In this document: piece after piece, positions 7,547 through 16,060 of the stretch
How the letters are laid out: each line of letters begins with the position of its first letter
Numbering within the stretch: the first letter of the stretch is position 1
Assembly: GCA_949291945.1 (NCBI GenBank)
Contig: CASEXH010000006.1
Location: 62,001 to 126,000 of the forward strand
DNA from: an uncultured Bacillota bacterium
GTDB taxonomy: Bacteria; Bacillota; Clostridia; Lachnospirales; Lachnospiraceae
Direction of reading: 5' to 3'
Length of the DNA: 64,000 nucleotides
Program-made: the position numbers and the translations under genes
Notes under the pieces: generated by a model
What the model saw: only the letters and a program-made list of their open reading frames with translations
Database searches by the model: none
What the model was told of the DNA's origin: nothing

Positions 7547-8605
7547 GTGAAGAAAATATTAAACCGGATTTTTATTGAAGGCTTAAGCGGAATGGCCTAC
7601 GGGCTTTTCGCCACTTTGATCATCGGCACGATTATCCAGCAGATCGGAAATCTGATTGGGGGGCCCTGGGGCACTCTGCTCTACCAGTTTGGAAAATTTG
7701 CCGCTGCAATGACCGGCGCCGGGATTGGCGCCGGTGTTGCCTGCCGTTTTAAAGAAAGCTCCCTGGTAGTGCTTTCCTCTATTACTGCCGGTATGGTAGG
7801 CGCCTATGCGGGAAACATTTCCGCCGGAACGGTCTTTACCGAAGAAGGCGCTCTGCTTCTTTCCGGACCCGGCGAGCCTCTGGGCGCCTTTATCGCCTCC
7901 TATGTGGCCATTGAACTTTCCAGACTCATTGCCGGAAAGACCAAATTAGATATTATCCTGGCCCCTATGGCAGGCATTCTAGGCGGCTCTGTTGTCGGGA
8001 TTTTAGTAGGACCACCTATCAGCCGACTGATGAACCAGCTTGGGGCTATGATCAACTGGGGGACGGAACAGCAGCCTTTCCTTATGGGAATTGTGGTATC
8101 TGTCCTCATGGGCATGATCCTAACTCTGCCTATCAGTTCTGCCGCATTAGGGGTAATCCTGAATCTCTCCGGTCTGGCTGCCGGAGCAGCTACTATTGGC
8201 TGCTGCTGCAATATGGTAGGCTTTGCCGTAGCAAGCTATAAGGAAAACGGGATATCCGGCCTTCTGGCACAGGGGGTCGGAACTTCTATGCTCCAGGTGC
8301 CCAATATCATGCGTCATCCCCTGATCTGGCTTCCCGCAATTATTTCCAGTGCCATTCTGGGTCCTGTGGGAACCGTACTGGCGGGTATGACTAACAATGC
8401 TACCGGCTCCGGAATGGGCACCGCCGGTTTCGTGGGGCAGATCATGACCTGGCAGACCATGACCGCCGCAGAGGATCCGATAATCGTATTGATAAAGATT
8501 CTCCTCCTCCATTTTATCCTGCCCGGAGTCCTTTCCTTGGCAATCTCAGAGAATATGCGTAAGCTGGGGCTGATCAAGGACGGACATATGAAGCTGGATA
8601 TGTAG
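7547..8605 (+). CDS. PTS EIIC-like membrane transporter
   Basis: A 352-residue polytopic membrane protein with about nine hydrophobic segments rich in Gly and Ala (for example AAAMTGAGIGAGVAC and GVILNLSGLAAGAATIGCCC). It looks like the stand-alone PTS_EIIC_2 family, which resembles the sugar channel of phosphotransferase systems but lacks EIIA/EIIB domains here and in the neighbouring genes. Substrate unknown. The GTG start is supported by AGGAGAACACAG immediately upstream. It is probably co-transcribed with the S1 gene. Confidence 0.75.
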   Translation: MKKILNRIFIEGLSGMAYGLFATLIIGTIIQQIGNLIGGPWGTLLYQFGKFAAAMTGAGIGAGVACRFKESSLVVLSSITAGMVGAYAGNISAGTVFTEEGALLLSGPGEPLGAFIASYVAIELSRLIAGKTKLDIILAPMAGILGGSVVGILVGPPISRLMNQLGAMINWGTEQQPFLMGIVVSVLMGMILTLPISSAALGVILNLSGLAAGAATIGCCCNMVGFAVASYKENGISGLLAQGVGTSMLQVPNIMRHPLIWLPAIISSAILGPVGTVLAGMTNNATGSGMGTAGFVGQIMTWQTMTAAEDPIIVLIKILLLHFILPGVLSLAISENMRKLGLIKDGHMKLDM

Positions 8606-8667
8606 GTATCCGTTTATCCGGGACATTTCCTGTCCGGTCATAGAAGTAAGGAAAAGATGTTAAACTT

Positions 8668-8710
8668 TTGACTAATTGCCGCTTTTTTGCTATACTGTAA
8701 AAAAGCGGCA
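8668..8710 (+). promoter_or_regulatory. Strong promoter embedded in an inverted repeat
   Basis: TTGACT (8668-8673) and TATACT (8691-8696) are 17 bases apart, a near-consensus promoter for the alarmone synthetase gene. The spacer contains GCCGCTTTTTT (8678-8688) and the transcription-start region contains AAAAAGCGGC (8700-8709), so an inverted repeat flanks the -10. In RNA coming from the upstream gene this would form a hairpin; as DNA it could be an operator. Confidence 0.7.
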
Positions 8711-8773
8711 GTTTTTGTGCGATACGCCCTGCAGGCACAAAAGCATATCTTCATAAAAGGAGGTGAATTATGG

Positions 8774-9445
8774 TTGGAAAATTCTCCAAATCTGAACTTT
8801 TACGAGGATGTAGACAGCTGGGAAACTCTTATGTTCCTTTACAATGCCGCATTAAAGGAAATCAATACCAAGATTGAAATACTCAATGATGAGTTTCAAC
8901 ATGTGCACCACTACACCCCCATAGAACATATTAAATCCAGGATCAAGACACCGGAAAGCATAGTGAAAAAGCTAAAGAGAAACGGCTACGAAGTCAATGT
9001 CAAAAACATGGTAAAGCATGTCCGGGACATTGCCGGAGTCCGTATTATCTGCTCTTTTACTTCCGATATCTACCTTATTGCAGACATGCTCACCAAGCAG
9101 GGTGATCTGAAGATCATTTCCCTTAAAGATTACATTAAGCATCCGAAAGACAGCGGTTACCAGAGCTATCATATGCTGGTATCTGTTCCCATTTATCTTT
9201 CCGGAGGATTTGTAGATACCAAGGTAGAGATCCAGATACGAACAGTAGCACAGGATTTCTGGGCCAGCCTGGAACACAAAATCTATTACAAATTTGAGGG
9301 CAATGCGCCTGATTACATCAGCCGTGAGCTCCAGGAATGTTCCAAGATCGTGGAAAAACTGGATGCCCGAATGCTCTCTTTAAATAAGACGATTCAGGAA
9401 TTCAGCGCAAAAAGGGCAGGAAAAAGCCTTCCTTCAGAAGCGTAA
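8774..9445 (+). CDS. Small alarmone synthetase, RelQ-type GTP pyrophosphokinase
   Basis: A 223-residue cytosolic enzyme expected to make (p)ppGpp from ATP and GTP/GDP without a hydrolase or TGS/ACT domain. Synthetase motifs seen are RDIAGVRIICSF (substrate loop), DYIKHPKDSGYQSYHMLV (G-loop and catalytic region) and VEIQIRTVAQDFWASLEHK, the RelQ/YjbM signature. The frame is open further left, but into the promoter. The AGGAGG at 8758-8763 is 10 bases from TTG 8774, the only sensible start codon. An ATG at 8770 is out of frame and gives a 35-codon dead end. The gene is followed by a strong terminator. Confidence 0.9.
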   Translation: MENSPNLNFYEDVDSWETLMFLYNAALKEINTKIEILNDEFQHVHHYTPIEHIKSRIKTPESIVKKLKRNGYEVNVKNMVKHVRDIAGVRIICSFTSDIYLIADMLTKQGDLKIISLKDYIKHPKDSGYQSYHMLVSVPIYLSGGFVDTKVEIQIRTVAQDFWASLEHKIYYKFEGNAPDYISRELQECSKIVEKLDARMLSLNKTIQEFSAKRAGKSLPSEA

Positions 9446-9449
9446 TATA

Positions 9450-9502
9450 AAAGCCTGTACTCTACAGCACTGATCTTCTATGCTGTCAGAGTACAGGCTT
9501 TA
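9450..9502. terminator. Terminator after the alarmone synthetase gene
   Basis: AAAGCCTGTACTCT (from 9450) pairs with AGAGTACAGGCTTT (to 9501), with an inner AGCA/TGCT extension, giving a long stem with A/T-rich flanks on both strands. Confidence 0.85.
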
Positions 9503-9703
9503 TTCCTGCGAGTAGCAAGCCAAGCAGACATGCATGCCCATTTAGCACCGACCGGAGTGGAACGGAGACCTGCCGAAAGGGTCTAATGCCTCGTATGCTT
9601 GCAGCGGGGTTTTTGACTCATCAACCCAAAGCATCTTTCCCCTGAATGCAAACCCATATTGTATAACTGCATTGGATCCGGCATACCATAAGTTCCAAAA
9701 GAA
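9503..9703. other. Non-coding 200 bp between terminators
   Basis: No convincing gene. A 69-codon frame on the minus strand starts right after the GH31 stop but runs through the GH31 terminator and has no ribosome site. Short inverted words (AGCAAGCC..., GCATGC) recur, so this may be a decayed repeat; I recognise nothing specific. Confidence 0.4.
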
Positions 9704-9732
9704 AGAGCCTCCGCAAGTTGTGCAGAAGCTCT
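9704..9732 (-). terminator. Terminator of the GH31 operon
   Basis: A 12-bp stem (AGAGCTTCTGCA / TGCGGAGGCTCT on the minus strand, with two G-T pairs) followed by TTTCTTTT. On the plus strand it is followed by GTTTTT, so it may also stop rightward transcripts. Confidence 0.8.
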
Positions 9733-9751
9733 GTTTTTCCATTTTTCCCAA

Positions 9752-12004
9752 TTATTCTATCACTACTTCCAGTTCTTCCTCTCCAAGCACTTTACAGGTA
9801 AGATTCTGATTCTGACCTTCTGTATGCACCAGGATCCGGCGGCCTTCTCTTCTGACCTTTACCCACAGCACAGCTTTTCCTTTTACATCTGTAACTATAG
9901 TCTCTGCCCGGGCTCCTTCCTCAAAGCACACCAGGTTCAGGGTCACCCCATCTGCGAAGTCATAGTCCGGTCTCTCCTCATGGCTTCCCACAGCCAGGAT
10001 ACTGTTGGGTCTTGCCAGAAGAGGCATGGAGAAGTAATCAAAGGTATCTTTATGCCACTGTCCCCCTTTTACCGTTTCTCCTGTAAGGATATTGTACCAG
10101 GTTCCCTGAGGCACATAATATTCCACTTCCCCGGATTCCTTGAATACCGGCGCTACCAGAAGAGAATCTCCCATCATGTACTGCTTATCCAATGTTTCAC
10201 AGGTTCTGTCCTCCGAAAATTCTACAAACATCGGCCGCATCATTGGGGTCCCCTCTTCGTGGGAAATCACCGCCTGGCGGTAAAGGTAGGGCATCAGGCT
10301 GGATTTCAGTTTTACAAATTTCCGCAGTACGTCGCAGGCTTCTTCATCAAAAAGCCAGGGAACTCTGTAGGAAGTAGATCCGTGGAGACGGCTGTGAGAG
10401 CTTAAAAGTCCGAACTGGCACCATCTCTTATAGATATCTGCAGGAGCCGTATTCTCAAAGCCGCTGATATCATGGCTCCAGAATCCGAAGCCTCCGCAGG
10501 CAAGGGACAGGCCGCTTCTCAAGGTCTCCGCCATAGATAGATAAGAGGCAGAGCAGTCTCCTCCCCAGTGGGCAGGGAACATCTGTCCTCCCACAGTTGC
10601 AGATCTGGCAAACAGTACAGCCTCTCCTTCTCCTCTCTCTCTTTCCAGAAGTTCAAATACTGCCTGATTATATAAGAATGTATAGTAATTATGCATTTTC
10701 ACCGGATCAGAGCCGTCGAAGTAAGCGATGTCCTTTACAGGGATCCTCTCGCCAAAATCTGTTTTAAAGCAGTCCACGCCCATATCCAGCAGAGTCTTCA
10801 GCTTATCCTGATACCATTTCACAGCCTGAGGATTTGTAAAGTCCACCAGTCCCATGCCGGCCTGCCACATATCTGTCTGCCATACGACCCCGTTGGCTTT
10901 TTTCACCAGATATCCCCCTTTCATGCCTTCTCTGAAAAGAGGAGATTTCTGTCCGATGTAAGGGTTGATCCAGACACAGATCTTCAGTCCCCGGTCATGA
11001 TATCTCTGAAGCATAGCTTTTGGATCCGGGAAGGTCTTAGGATCCCAGGTAAAGTTGCACCACTCATAAGCTTCCATCCAGTAGCAGTCAAAGTGGAATA
11101 CATGAAGAGGAATATCCCGATCCGCCATTCCCTGGATAAAACTGCTGGTGGTCTCTTCGTCATAATTGGTAGTAAAAGAGGTTGTCAGCCACAGACCAAA
11201 GGACCAGGCAGGAGGAAGGGCAGGTTTTCCGGTAAGCTGGGTATATTTCTGGATCGTTCCCTTGGGTGTCTCTCCATTTATGAAATAATAGTCCAGTCTC
11301 TCACCTTCCACAGAAAACTGGATCCGCTCCACTTTCTCGCTGGCAATCTCATAGGAGGCGTCTCCTTCATTGTCCAGGAGTACGCCGTAGCCTTTGTTGG
11401 TGATATAGAAAGGAATGTTTTTATATGCGATCTCGCTGGCAGTTCCTCCGTCTTCGTTCCACATTTCCACGGTCTGACCGTTCTTTACAAAGGGTGTAAA
11501 CCGTTCTCCCAGTCCGTAGATATATTCATCTACATCAATCGCCAGGGCCTCTACAGTATAGGTCTTTCCGGTAGCGTTGTTTTTAATATTTGCCATGTTC
11601 CTAAACCCTGTGCTGGTCAGTTCCCGGTCCCCGCTTAAGAAACGGATCCCCCAGGAATTTGGCCGCTTGTCAACCACGGCTTTTGTCTTTCCTGTCTGAT
11701 ACACGATAAAATCTTCGGTCTCTTCAATGGAAACTGCCGGGTTGGTTTCTGCCACCTGGGCAAAGGGACCTTTATAAGCGGTTCCTTCAAAGTGTACGAT
11801 CGATACCTTGATCACATCTTCCATGGGACTGGAAAGACGGATGGTCAGCATTCCCAGATTCAGGCAGTCTCCTCTGTTGGAAATGTGTTTTCCAGGGGCA
11901 TAGATCGTCAGTTCACTGCCCTGGACTCTGGAGTCTGCATACTCTACAGCAAAAAGAGGGCTCATTTCTTTTTTCATGGACCAATAACCATCTGTAAATT
12001 TCAT
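9752..12004 (-). CDS. yicI: GH31 alpha-xylosidase (YicI-like)
   Basis: A cytosolic retaining alpha-glycosidase of 750 residues with no signal peptide. The nucleophile Asp416 sits in KTDFGERIP and the acid/base Asp483 in FPAHWGGDC, nearly the same positions and motifs as E. coli YicI, an alpha-xylosidase acting on isoprimeverose-type ends of xyloglucan oligosaccharides. Domain order is N-terminal beta-sandwich (1-260), TIM barrel (about 265-600) and C-terminal beta domains. It is the last gene of the leftward glycan run, 59 bases after GH3, with its own ribosome site (AAGGAGATCAAGAT). Alpha-glucosidase activity is the main alternative. Confidence 0.9.
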   Translation of the reverse strand: MKFTDGYWSMKKEMSPLFAVEYADSRVQGSELTIYAPGKHISNRGDCLNLGMLTIRLSSPMEDVIKVSIVHFEGTAYKGPFAQVAETNPAVSIEETEDFIVYQTGKTKAVVDKRPNSWGIRFLSGDRELTSTGFRNMANIKNNATGKTYTVEALAIDVDEYIYGLGERFTPFVKNGQTVEMWNEDGGTASEIAYKNIPFYITNKGYGVLLDNEGDASYEIASEKVERIQFSVEGERLDYYFINGETPKGTIQKYTQLTGKPALPPAWSFGLWLTTSFTTNYDEETTSSFIQGMADRDIPLHVFHFDCYWMEAYEWCNFTWDPKTFPDPKAMLQRYHDRGLKICVWINPYIGQKSPLFREGMKGGYLVKKANGVVWQTDMWQAGMGLVDFTNPQAVKWYQDKLKTLLDMGVDCFKTDFGERIPVKDIAYFDGSDPVKMHNYYTFLYNQAVFELLERERGEGEAVLFARSATVGGQMFPAHWGGDCSASYLSMAETLRSGLSLACGGFGFWSHDISGFENTAPADIYKRWCQFGLLSSHSRLHGSTSYRVPWLFDEEACDVLRKFVKLKSSLMPYLYRQAVISHEEGTPMMRPMFVEFSEDRTCETLDKQYMMGDSLLVAPVFKESGEVEYYVPQGTWYNILTGETVKGGQWHKDTFDYFSMPLLARPNSILAVGSHEERPDYDFADGVTLNLVCFEEGARAETIVTDVKGKAVLWVKVRREGRRILVHTEGQNQNLTCKVLGEEELEVVIE

Positions 12005-12063
12005 ATCTTGATCTCCTTATGTTGATGTTTTTCTCATAGAATATAAAATCTGATCCCGAAGCA

Positions 12064-14271
12064 TTACTGCAGCCGGAATTGTTTTCCATTCTGGGTTCTG
12101 GAATTCGGTCCTGCCCAGACGATAAATTCTCCCGGTTCTGCCTGGTACTCCATGGACCGGGTATAGAACTTCAGGTTTTCTGAAGACAGGGTAAAGCTTA
12201 CTTCCTGCTCTTCTCCCGGCTTCAGAGTCACTTTGGAAAATCCCTTCAGCTCCCGCACAGGTCTGGCTGCGCTGCCTACTTCATCTGTAACATAAAGCTG
12301 TACCGTTTCTGTGCCTGTGCTGTTTCCAGTGTTTTTCACGGTCACAGAAATCTGCAAAGGCTCATTCATGGCGATCTCTTCCTTGTCCAGTTTTACTTCT
12401 GAATAGGAGAAATCTGTATAGCTAAGGCCGTATCCGAAGGGATAGAGAGGCTGGTTGGGGATATCGCTGTATCTGGAGAGGAAGCGGTTTTCCACCCATT
12501 CCCCGTCTTCTACATGACGCCCTGTGGAAAATTCTCCATAGAATACCGGCACCTGGCCCACGCACCAGGGCATGGACATAGAAAGTCTTCCCTGGGGGTT
12601 CACATCTCCGTAGAGAATATCAGCTACAGCTCTTCCTCCCTCCGTTCCCGGCATCCAGGCGTAAAGGATCGCTTTTGTCTTTTCTTTTACTTCCCGGAGA
12701 TCCAGAGGTCTTCCGGCAAAGATCACCGCCGCTGTATTTTCGTTGGCTTTTGTCACCACATCCAGAAGTTTTTTCTGGACATCGGGAATGGTGATATCTC
12801 CCCGGCTGGCGCCTTCTCCTGTCTGGATAGGGGCCTCCCCTAAAAGAAGCACCACTTTGTCGCAGTCTGCAGCGATTCTCGCTGCTTTTTCTATAAGGGC
12901 TTCTGTTTCTTCCCAGGTATCCTCATTGGTCATGTTGTAACGGAATCCATAAAGGGTCTGTCCCGGATTTGCTATGCCGCAGCCCTTTTCAAAAACTGCC
13001 GCAGCTCCTTTTTCCTCGATTCCCTGGCGGCAGGTTACAGCTTTATCAATGTCTCCAAAGAAAGACCAGGCTCCCAGAATATGCTTGTCCTCCCCATAAG
13101 GTCCGATAAATGCCACCTTTTCTTCTTTTTTAAGAGGCAGGAATCCATCCTGGTTCTCCAGAAGGACCATGCTGTCTGCAGCGGCTTTTCTGGCTTTTTC
13201 CCTGTTTTCCTTTGTGAAGATCTGATCATCCCTCTGATTCTTTTCCAGTCCCCGGTAAGGATTTTCAAAAAGTCCCAGTTTATTTTTCAGTCTCAGGATC
13301 CGGAGCACTGCCTCATCGATCAGCTCTTCCCCGATCTTTCCTTCCTTCACCAGATCTTCCAGCCCGGTCATATAGCAGCCGCCCATCATATCCATATCGG
13401 TTCCTGCTTCTATAGCCTGTCTTGCAGCTTCTTTCCTGTCTTCGGCAACTCCATGGGTGATCAGTTCGCCGATCGCATTATAATCAGAAACCAATACCCC
13501 TTCAAATCCCATCTCCTCCCGGAGAACCTTTCTCATCAGCCACTGGTTTCCTGTGGCAGGAATCCGGTCCAGTGTGTTAAAAGATGTCATCATCATGGCA
13601 GATCCGGCGTCTACAGCCGCCTGGTAAGCAGGAAGATAGTCCTCTCTTAATGTCCTCTCTGACAGTTCCACATTGTTGTATTCCTTTCCCGCTGTAGGTG
13701 CGCCGTAAGCGGCAAAGTGTTTGGTGCAGGCTCCCAGATGCTCCTCATAATGTTCTCCATCTCCCTGTATTCCCCGGACCATGGCCTCTGCCATCCGTGA
13801 GTTCAGATAGGGATCTTCTCCTGTGGATTCCATTACTCTCCCCCACCGGGCGTCTCTTACCAGATCCACCATCGGGGCAAAGGTCACATGAAGCCCTTCT
13901 GCCGCAGATTCTCTGGCCATTATATCCCCTGCAGTTTTTGCAGCTTCCGGAGAAAAAGTACAGCCCAAAGCCAGGGGGATCGGGAAGATGGTCTTGTATC
14001 CGTTGATGATATCCGCCATAAATACCACCGGAATATGGTGGGGCTGCCTTTCCATACACTTTTTCTGCAGACGCTCGATCTCTTCTGCTTCCACAGCTCC
14101 CAGAATACTTCCTGCCAGGGTCAGATCCTCCTCTGCAATTCCCTGTTCTACGGCACTTCCAGTAACAGGTCCTTCATTTTTAAAGCAGCTTACATCCAGC
14201 TGCATCATCTGTCCGATTTTTTCTTTCAATGACATATCCTGTAAAAGTTCCAGTAATTTTTCTTCTGTCAT
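12064..14271 (-). CDS. GH3 beta-glucosidase (BglX-like)
   Basis: A cytosolic family 3 glycoside hydrolase, 735 residues, without a signal peptide. The catalytic nucleophile is Asp263 in GVLVSDYNA. The (alpha/beta)8 domain (about 1-330) has the KHFAAYG and GRVMESTGEDPYL substrate-binding motifs; the alpha/beta sandwich (about 360-570) and a C-terminal fibronectin-like domain (about 620-735) follow. Beta-glucosidase is most likely, although GH3 also includes beta-xylosidases. It would remove glucose from xyloglucan or glucomannan oligosaccharides alongside the GH31 and GH36 neighbours. It lies 21 bases after the isomerase gene. Confidence 0.92.
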   Translation of the reverse strand: MTEEKLLELLQDMSLKEKIGQMMQLDVSCFKNEGPVTGSAVEQGIAEEDLTLAGSILGAVEAEEIERLQKKCMERQPHHIPVVFMADIINGYKTIFPIPLALGCTFSPEAAKTAGDIMARESAAEGLHVTFAPMVDLVRDARWGRVMESTGEDPYLNSRMAEAMVRGIQGDGEHYEEHLGACTKHFAAYGAPTAGKEYNNVELSERTLREDYLPAYQAAVDAGSAMMMTSFNTLDRIPATGNQWLMRKVLREEMGFEGVLVSDYNAIGELITHGVAEDRKEAARQAIEAGTDMDMMGGCYMTGLEDLVKEGKIGEELIDEAVLRILRLKNKLGLFENPYRGLEKNQRDDQIFTKENREKARKAAADSMVLLENQDGFLPLKKEEKVAFIGPYGEDKHILGAWSFFGDIDKAVTCRQGIEEKGAAAVFEKGCGIANPGQTLYGFRYNMTNEDTWEETEALIEKAARIAADCDKVVLLLGEAPIQTGEGASRGDITIPDVQKKLLDVVTKANENTAAVIFAGRPLDLREVKEKTKAILYAWMPGTEGGRAVADILYGDVNPQGRLSMSMPWCVGQVPVFYGEFSTGRHVEDGEWVENRFLSRYSDIPNQPLYPFGYGLSYTDFSYSEVKLDKEEIAMNEPLQISVTVKNTGNSTGTETVQLYVTDEVGSAARPVRELKGFSKVTLKPGEEQEVSFTLSSENLKFYTRSMEYQAEPGEFIVWAGPNSRTQNGKQFRLQ

Positions 14272-14292
14272 TTTATACCTCCTCTGTCAGAT

Positions 14293-15114
14293 TTATTCTC
14301 TGATAGTTTTTATAAGGAATCCTGCGGATCCCAGCATAAAGGCCTCCTGGTCAGGAGCTCCAAAGTGCTCCGCTGCCAGCCAGCCTTCATATCCTATTTC
14401 TTTCAGTTTTTCTGCCAGCGCCTTCATAGGGATATCCCCTGTACCTGCCGGTGCCGGTTCCAGTCCTCTGCACCGGTCTTTACAGTGAACATGAGTGATA
14501 TAAGGGCTCAGTTTCTCCCACGCTTCCCAGATGTCCTCCTGCATATAGGCAAAATTCCCCATATCAAAGGTAAAGCCCAGATCCGGCACCTGTTCCAAGA
14601 ACCAGGAAATGCCGTAGGTTCTGGAAAGGGGGGAAGTGTAATCATCAAAATCCTCAACTGTGACCTTTATTTCTTTCTTTTTCCTATAGTCTGACAGCCT
14701 GGCCAGTCCCTGGCACATACTTTGTATGCCCTGCTCTTCATTCATATAGGAATATAAAGCCTTTTTATCTCCTGTATCTGCCAGCCGGTGAAACTCTTCC
14801 GCCACATTCCTGTCCAGAAATCCCGGAACTGCAAGGATCCTGCCGCAGCCTGTCCGGGCTGCCGTATTAATATGTTCCTTCATTTTCTCTGTTTCATCCA
14901 GCTTCTCCATCTGATAAAATTCATAGATACAGCTGATCAGAAATCCTTCCCTAGAAATCTTTTCATACAGATCCTGATCCTCCAGAAGGTCCCAAAGCCG
15001 TATCTCCAGGCCTCTGACCCCTGCCTGATAAAGCTCTCTTAAAATTTCTTCCTCCGGCTTTTCCTTCTGCCGGGAAGCCTCCCTGATATGATCGTAAAAT
15101 ACCGATACTCTCAT
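14293..15114 (-). CDS. Sugar phosphate isomerase/epimerase-like TIM-barrel protein
   Basis: A 273-residue protein of the xylose isomerase-like TIM-barrel (AP endonuclease 2) superfamily. Probable metal ligands appear in order: VEDFDDY, FTFDMGNF, THVHCKD and AAEHFG. Such proteins isomerise or epimerise sugars, sugar phosphates or 3-keto sugars. The ATG shares one base with the stop of the ThuA-like gene (TGATG), and a GTG 3 bases upstream is an alternative start. Pairing with ThuA is common in 3-keto-glycoside pathways, but no Gfo/Idh dehydrogenase is present here, so the substrate stays open. Confidence 0.8.
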   Translation of the reverse strand: MRVSVFYDHIREASRQKEKPEEEILRELYQAGVRGLEIRLWDLLEDQDLYEKISREGFLISCIYEFYQMEKLDETEKMKEHINTAARTGCGRILAVPGFLDRNVAEEFHRLADTGDKKALYSYMNEEQGIQSMCQGLARLSDYRKKKEIKVTVEDFDDYTSPLSRTYGISWFLEQVPDLGFTFDMGNFAYMQEDIWEAWEKLSPYITHVHCKDRCRGLEPAPAGTGDIPMKALAEKLKEIGYEGWLAAEHFGAPDQEAFMLGSAGFLIKTIRE

Positions 15115-15860
15115 CACCCCTTCTCTCCTTCCCCATGTCTTCTGGCTTCCGGAGACACTTTTATTTCCCGGCAGTCAAGCGTTTCTCTCTCCTGCTTTAA
15201 GGGTGCGCACCACTTTACGGCATTCTTTATGATCTTCTGTATCTGGGGCATATAGTATATAGGATATTCCTCATGTCCCGGCTGAAAATAGAAGATTTTT
15301 CCCCGTCCTCTGGTAAAGGTGCAGCCGCTGCGGAATACTTCTCCTCCTGAAAACCACCCGGTGAAGATCACGTCATCCGGCTTTGGAATATCAAAATATT
15401 CTCCGTACATTTCTTCCTGAGGGATTTCAAAGCTTTCCTCTATTCCTCTGGCGATGGGATGGCCAGGTGCGGTGCACCACAGCCGTTCCCTGTCCCCATG
15501 GCGCCACTTAAGACTCATGGAGGTTCCCAGCAGGAGTTTCATAACTTTACTGTAGTGAGCGGAATGCAGGGCGATCAGTCCCATTCCGCCCAAAACATGA
15601 CGCTGTACCCGCCGGGCAACCTCCTCTGAAAATTCCTCCTGAAGGGCGTGGCTCCAGAATATCAATACGTCTGTGTTCGCCAGCACCTCTTCTGTCAGAC
15701 CGTGTTCCTCCATGGAAAAAAACGCCGTCCTTACCTGAAATTCCGGCTCTTCCTCCAGAAATTCCCGGATACACTCATGGATTCCCTGAGGATAAACTGC
15801 TTTTATCTCCTCCAGCTCTCTTTCATGTTTGTATTCATTCCACACCGTGATTCTGATCAT
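15114..15860 (-). CDS. ThuA-like protein
   Basis: A 248-residue cytosolic protein of the ThuA (trehalose utilisation) family with a class I amidotransferase-like fold. The sequence runs from RITVWNEYKHE through DVLIFWSHALQEEF, GGMGLIALHSAHYSKVM and GKIFYFQPGHEEYP, which carries a conserved His near the C-terminus. Work on homologues links the family to keto-sugar metabolism; this member is untested. It is the first gene after a 200-bp gap downstream of GH36 and overlaps the isomerase gene, so the two probably act together. Confidence 0.85.
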   Translation of the reverse strand: MIRITVWNEYKHERELEEIKAVYPQGIHECIREFLEEEPEFQVRTAFFSMEEHGLTEEVLANTDVLIFWSHALQEEFSEEVARRVQRHVLGGMGLIALHSAHYSKVMKLLLGTSMSLKWRHGDRERLWCTAPGHPIARGIEESFEIPQEEMYGEYFDIPKPDDVIFTGWFSGGEVFRSGCTFTRGRGKIFYFQPGHEEYPIYYMPQIQKIIKNAVKWCAPLKQERETLDCREIKVSPEARRHGEGEKG

Positions 15861-16060
15861 AGCTCCTCCTTCTGTCTCATTCTATTCTCCGCACTTTGGC
15901 GGTTCTCCTGTTTTCAGGCATCTCAATATACAAGAAAACACACTTGTTCCCAGGCATTCTTTCTTCTGTATTGAGGATACTGGCCCTTTGTAAGGGCAGC
16001 ACAGGCCAGGGTCTCCCCAGTCAGGCGCCTCTGACCTGTGCCGATGTTTCAGTTCCGTTT
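15861..16060. other. Gap between GH36 and thuA with several hairpins
   Basis: No gene. On the minus strand it holds GTCAG/CTGAC, a GCCCTT-ACA-AAGGGC hairpin, GCACAGG/CCTGTGC, and a longer CTCAATACA/TGTATATTGAG pairing with no U run. These may slow, process or partly terminate the long leftward transcript. No convincing promoter was seen. Confidence 0.4.

Noticed and set aside
9542..9751. 69-codon minus-strand frame after GH31
   Set aside because: Runs through the GH31 terminator hairpin, has no ribosome site, and no recognisable protein pattern.
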